Of a stretch of 64,000 nucleotides of DNA, positions 62,329 through 64,000 are shown one piece after another (positions within the stretch are counted from its first letter, which is position 1; each line of letters opens with the position of its first letter). Origin of the DNA: UBA11612 sp965228575 (GTDB taxonomy: Bacteria; Pseudomonadota; Alphaproteobacteria; Rhodospirillales; Rhodospirillaceae). The stretch lies in the NCBI GenBank assembly GCA_965228575.1, contig CBDDHW010000005.1, forward strand, positions 35,922-99,921. The letters are read 5' to 3'. Under the pieces are notes generated by a model. The model was not told the origin of the DNA. It saw only the letters and a program-made list of their open reading frames with translations, and searched no databases. The position numbers were made by a program, and so were the translations under genes.

Positions 62329-62919
62329 ATGAGTGATTTAACAGTGCTCGGCGCAGCCCGCAGCCAAAGTTTGATAGACATTGGATTTCGGCTCGGAAGC
62401 ACTGTCCCAAGTGCGTTGAGTTTCTTTAACCAGTCCGGCTTGACCCCTTCGGGAGTCAACACCGTCTTAGATACAGTCGAATTGAGCGCGCGAGCGCGCG
62501 AAGCTCTAAATTTAGGAGTTCCGCCATTCCAGGACCGCTTACAGGGCCTTACCCAGTTGAGCGAAAGAGAAACAGATAATTTTGTCGGAGGCGACTATTC
62601 CGGCGCAATTATCTTTGGTCAGAATCTAGACGGAGCTCGGTTTGAAAATGCAATCCTACAAAACGTCAACTTTGCAGCAACATCATTGCGCGGGGCAATT
62701 TTTATAGACTCGCTAGTTGATGGCGCCCAATTTGGACAGTCGGATCTCACCGGCGCCGATTTGAGGGGAGCTCAAGGGCTTTCTTTTGCTCAACTACAGA
62801 ACGCAATATTTGACGACACCACACTTTTGCCAACCGGCATCGGAACCGACATCTTGAGCTCACTCCCATTTGGAAAGTGGTGGCAGGGTATGATCGAATT
62901 ACTTAATAGTTGGACGTAG
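62329..62919 (+). CDS. Pentapeptide-repeat protein
   Basis: The ATG at 62329 follows GGGAGGTAAACTC and gives 196 residues (the frame is open from 62242). An N-terminal ~90-residue region (LIDIGFRLGSTVPSALSFFNQ) is followed by ~70 residues of pentapeptide repeats: YSGAIIFGQNLDGARFENAILQNVNFAATSLRGAIF, then DLTGADLRGAQ. Such repeats form right-handed beta-helices; roles range from DNA-gyrase protection to unknown. The C-terminus is hydrophobic (KWWQGMIELLNSW). Confidence 0.85.
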   Translation: MSDLTVLGAARSQSLIDIGFRLGSTVPSALSFFNQSGLTPSGVNTVLDTVELSARAREALNLGVPPFQDRLQGLTQLSERETDNFVGGDYSGAIIFGQNLDGARFENAILQNVNFAATSLRGAIFIDSLVDGAQFGQSDLTGADLRGAQGLSFAQLQNAIFDDTTLLPTGIGTDILSSLPFGKWWQGMIELLNSWT

Positions 62920-63108
62920 CGCTCCCAATTCAAAACGAGACACTTAATCACTGATAGCGGTCTACGTGACCCAATCAAATACGGCGTGCCGGTCGGCCTA
63001 CACTAGCCACTCGCGCGAGAATAGTGATGAAAGGCGTAGGCGTTAGTCGAAATCAGTAAGAGATGTTATTGTATGGCTCATGCGAACATTCTGCCTATGT
63101 GATGCCAC

Positions 63109-63720
63109 ATGTACTGGGTTACTAAAAATCCCAAAACAATTTCTGGTACAAGAATATCTGCGCTTTTGTTCGCGATGGTTTTTTTGTGTTCATCAGTTAC
63201 GGCAGATTCTCTTGAAAGCGCGATGGCTGCCTATAATCAAGGAGATTATAAAACCGCTATCGACTTATTGACGCCCTTGGCGCAGCAGGGAAACCCAATA
63301 GCGCAGGCCACTTTGGGAGAAATCTATGTTCTCGGTTTGGGAGTACAAAGAATCCTAAGAAAGGTGGCCGTTTGTTTCTTTCGGCTGCTGAGCGTGGGTA
63401 TGCAAGCGCGCAAACAATCCTAGGACGATGTATGCCGATGGCTTAGGCTTTACTCAGAAATTTCCAAGCGGCACGAATGTGGTATCGCGCGGCGTCAGAA
63501 CAAGGTGATTTAACAGCGCGCAGGAAATCTCGGGTTAATGTTCGCCAGAGGCCTGGGAACCCAGATAAATCTTCCAGTAGCGTATATGTGGTTTGAACTT
63601 GCCGAAGGAATTGGCAACCTTGAGGCCATAGTTAGGTTGATGACACTTGAAGAAATTGAAATCGCAAATGATCTCGTTCGGGAATGTAAAAAAAGCAATT
63701 TTCTAAATTGTGGTGAATAG
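63109..63720 (+). pseudogene. Sel1-repeat protein, broken by several frameshifts
   Basis: The first frame (63109-63423) gives a signal-like start and a Sel1 repeat (YNQGDYKTAIDLLTPLAQQGNPIAQATLGEIYVLGLGV), then shifts. Other frames then encode AAERGYASAQTILG, MYADGLGF, WYRAASEQGDLTA and MFARGLGTQINLPVAYMWFELA. The last is in an ORF (63538-63720) ending like the intact Sel1 protein at 49805-50404. At least three frame changes are needed, so it is decayed. Its position beside the tRNA suits a degraded element end. Confidence 0.8.
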
Positions 63721-63789
63721 AATGGGGACGAAAGGTAGCAGGACAGCGCCATTCCACACCCAAAGTCGACACCAGAGAATTTCGCTGAC

Positions 63790-63808
63790 GAAAAACTGGC
63801 GGAGGGAG
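63790..63808. repeat. tRNA-proximal copy of 19-bp direct repeat (candidate att site)
   Basis: gaaaaactggcggagggag overlaps the 3' end of tRNA-Ser (63797-63887, minus strand) and 7 bases beyond it. It is identical to 52628-52646, so the two copies bound 11.2 kb. This is the canonical layout of an integration site in a tRNA 3' end. Confidence 0.65.
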
Positions 63809-63887
63809 AGGGATTCGAACCTCGGTATCGGTTTCCCAATACACCGGTTTAGCAAACCGGCGCCTTAAGCCACTCGGCCATCCCTCC
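63797..63887 (-). tRNA. tRNA-Ser (anticodon GCU)
   Basis: The minus-strand sequence starts GGAGGGATGGCCGAGTGG and ends TCCCTCCGCCA. The acceptor stem (GGAGGGA/TCCCTCC) is perfect, the discriminator is G and CCA is encoded. The anticodon loop is CCGGTTTGCTAAACCGG with anticodon GCT. A long variable arm (GTATTGGGAAACCGATAC) marks a class II tRNA, as expected for serine. Decodes AGC/AGU. Confidence 0.95.
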
Positions 63888-64000
63888 CCGCAATGTGGAG
63901 ACATCGCGACCTGCCTTGGCCAGCGAAGGGCGCGAAGATGGCGGCTCGTCAACGGGTTGTCAAGGTAACCTCAGACCCCTAAAAGCAACCGCAGAATGCT

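Larger units (their letters stand above)
52628..63808. mobile_element. Probable tRNA-Ser-targeted genomic island
   Basis: The ends are a perfect 19-bp direct repeat, one copy of which spans the tRNA-Ser 3' end (acceptor strand and CCA) and flank. The 11.2-kb interval looks richer in A+T than the sequence to its left and contains several broken genes near the tRNA end. No integrase or recombination-directionality gene is visible, so the island would be immobile now, or the repeat may have another origin. Confidence 0.5.

Noticed and set aside
1..64000. CRISPR arrays, phage structural genes, toxin-antitoxin pairs and rRNA
   Set aside because: No regularly spaced repeats, phage-type proteins, antitoxin-like DNA-binding pairs or rRNA sequence were seen on either strand.

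Overview
The window is from a Gram-negative bacterium, most likely a marine or soil heterotrophic member of the Pseudomonadota (alpha- or gammaproteobacterial; the sequence does not settle which). The reasons are a TonB-dependent outer-membrane receptor, many lipoprotein and Tat signal peptides, a Fur-like iron box, and a tRNA-Ser gene with encoded CCA. Almost all genes between base 1 and 39,000 lie on the minus strand in long tightly spaced runs, so transcription there reads from high to low coordinates.

Region 1-8,449 is one minus-strand run of secreted proteins: a DUF1592/1588/1585-type lipoprotein with a CxxCH motif, two tandem DUF1552 proteins with Tat-like signals, a three-repeat Lipoprotein_15-type secreted protein, and two paralogous exported proteins of unknown family. 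The last of these runs off the left edge. A TetR regulator with a perfect palindromic operator upstream (9276-9289) sits next to the run.

Region 9,350-17,700 holds a complete dipeptide/oligopeptide ABC importer (binding protein, two permeases, two ATPases). Divergent from it are two tandem copies of a D-glutamate cyclase-like (DUF4392-type) enzyme, followed by a convergent 2-hydroxychromene-2-carboxylate isomerase-like protein.

Region 17,700-33,550 is the most striking part: nine amidase-signature enzymes in one minus-strand array. Three have Sec signals, one has a Tat signal, and five are lipoproteins. All nine keep the Lys/cis-Ser/Ser catalytic triad. A metallo-beta-lactamase-fold enzyme with an apparent one-base frameshift is embedded among them. 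Upstream, behind a 13-bp-stem terminator, is a large TonB-dependent receptor. Together these suggest an outer-membrane-uptake plus periplasmic-hydrolysis plus inner-membrane-import system for an amide- or peptide-containing substrate; that assignment is inference.

Region 37,000-52,400 is mixed. It holds a TPR/2-oxoglutarate-oxygenase fusion, a metallo-beta-lactamase-fold protein lacking a zinc ligand, and a ferric-iron ABC importer with a Fur-like box. It also holds a reverse-transsulfuration pair (cystathionine beta-synthase and gamma-lyase/synthase), a subclass B3-like metallo-beta-lactamase lipoprotein, a sodium:alanine symporter, a Sel1 protein, a DoxX-like membrane protein and a patatin-like phospholipase.

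Region 52,628-63,808 is bounded by a perfect 19-bp direct repeat. One copy is the 3' end of tRNA-Ser(GCU), and the other is a free copy 11 kb away, which is the signature of a tRNA-targeted genomic island. No integrase is visible. The island carries a molybdenum-enzyme operon (FdhF/YdeP-type oxidoreductase plus MobA), small membrane proteins, a DCC-family thiol protein, a SOUL lipoprotein and an FeS-type photolyase. It also carries a broken TspO, a KTSC protein, an unknown protein whose low-complexity tail continues through two in-frame stops, a pentapeptide-repeat protein and a shattered Sel1 gene.
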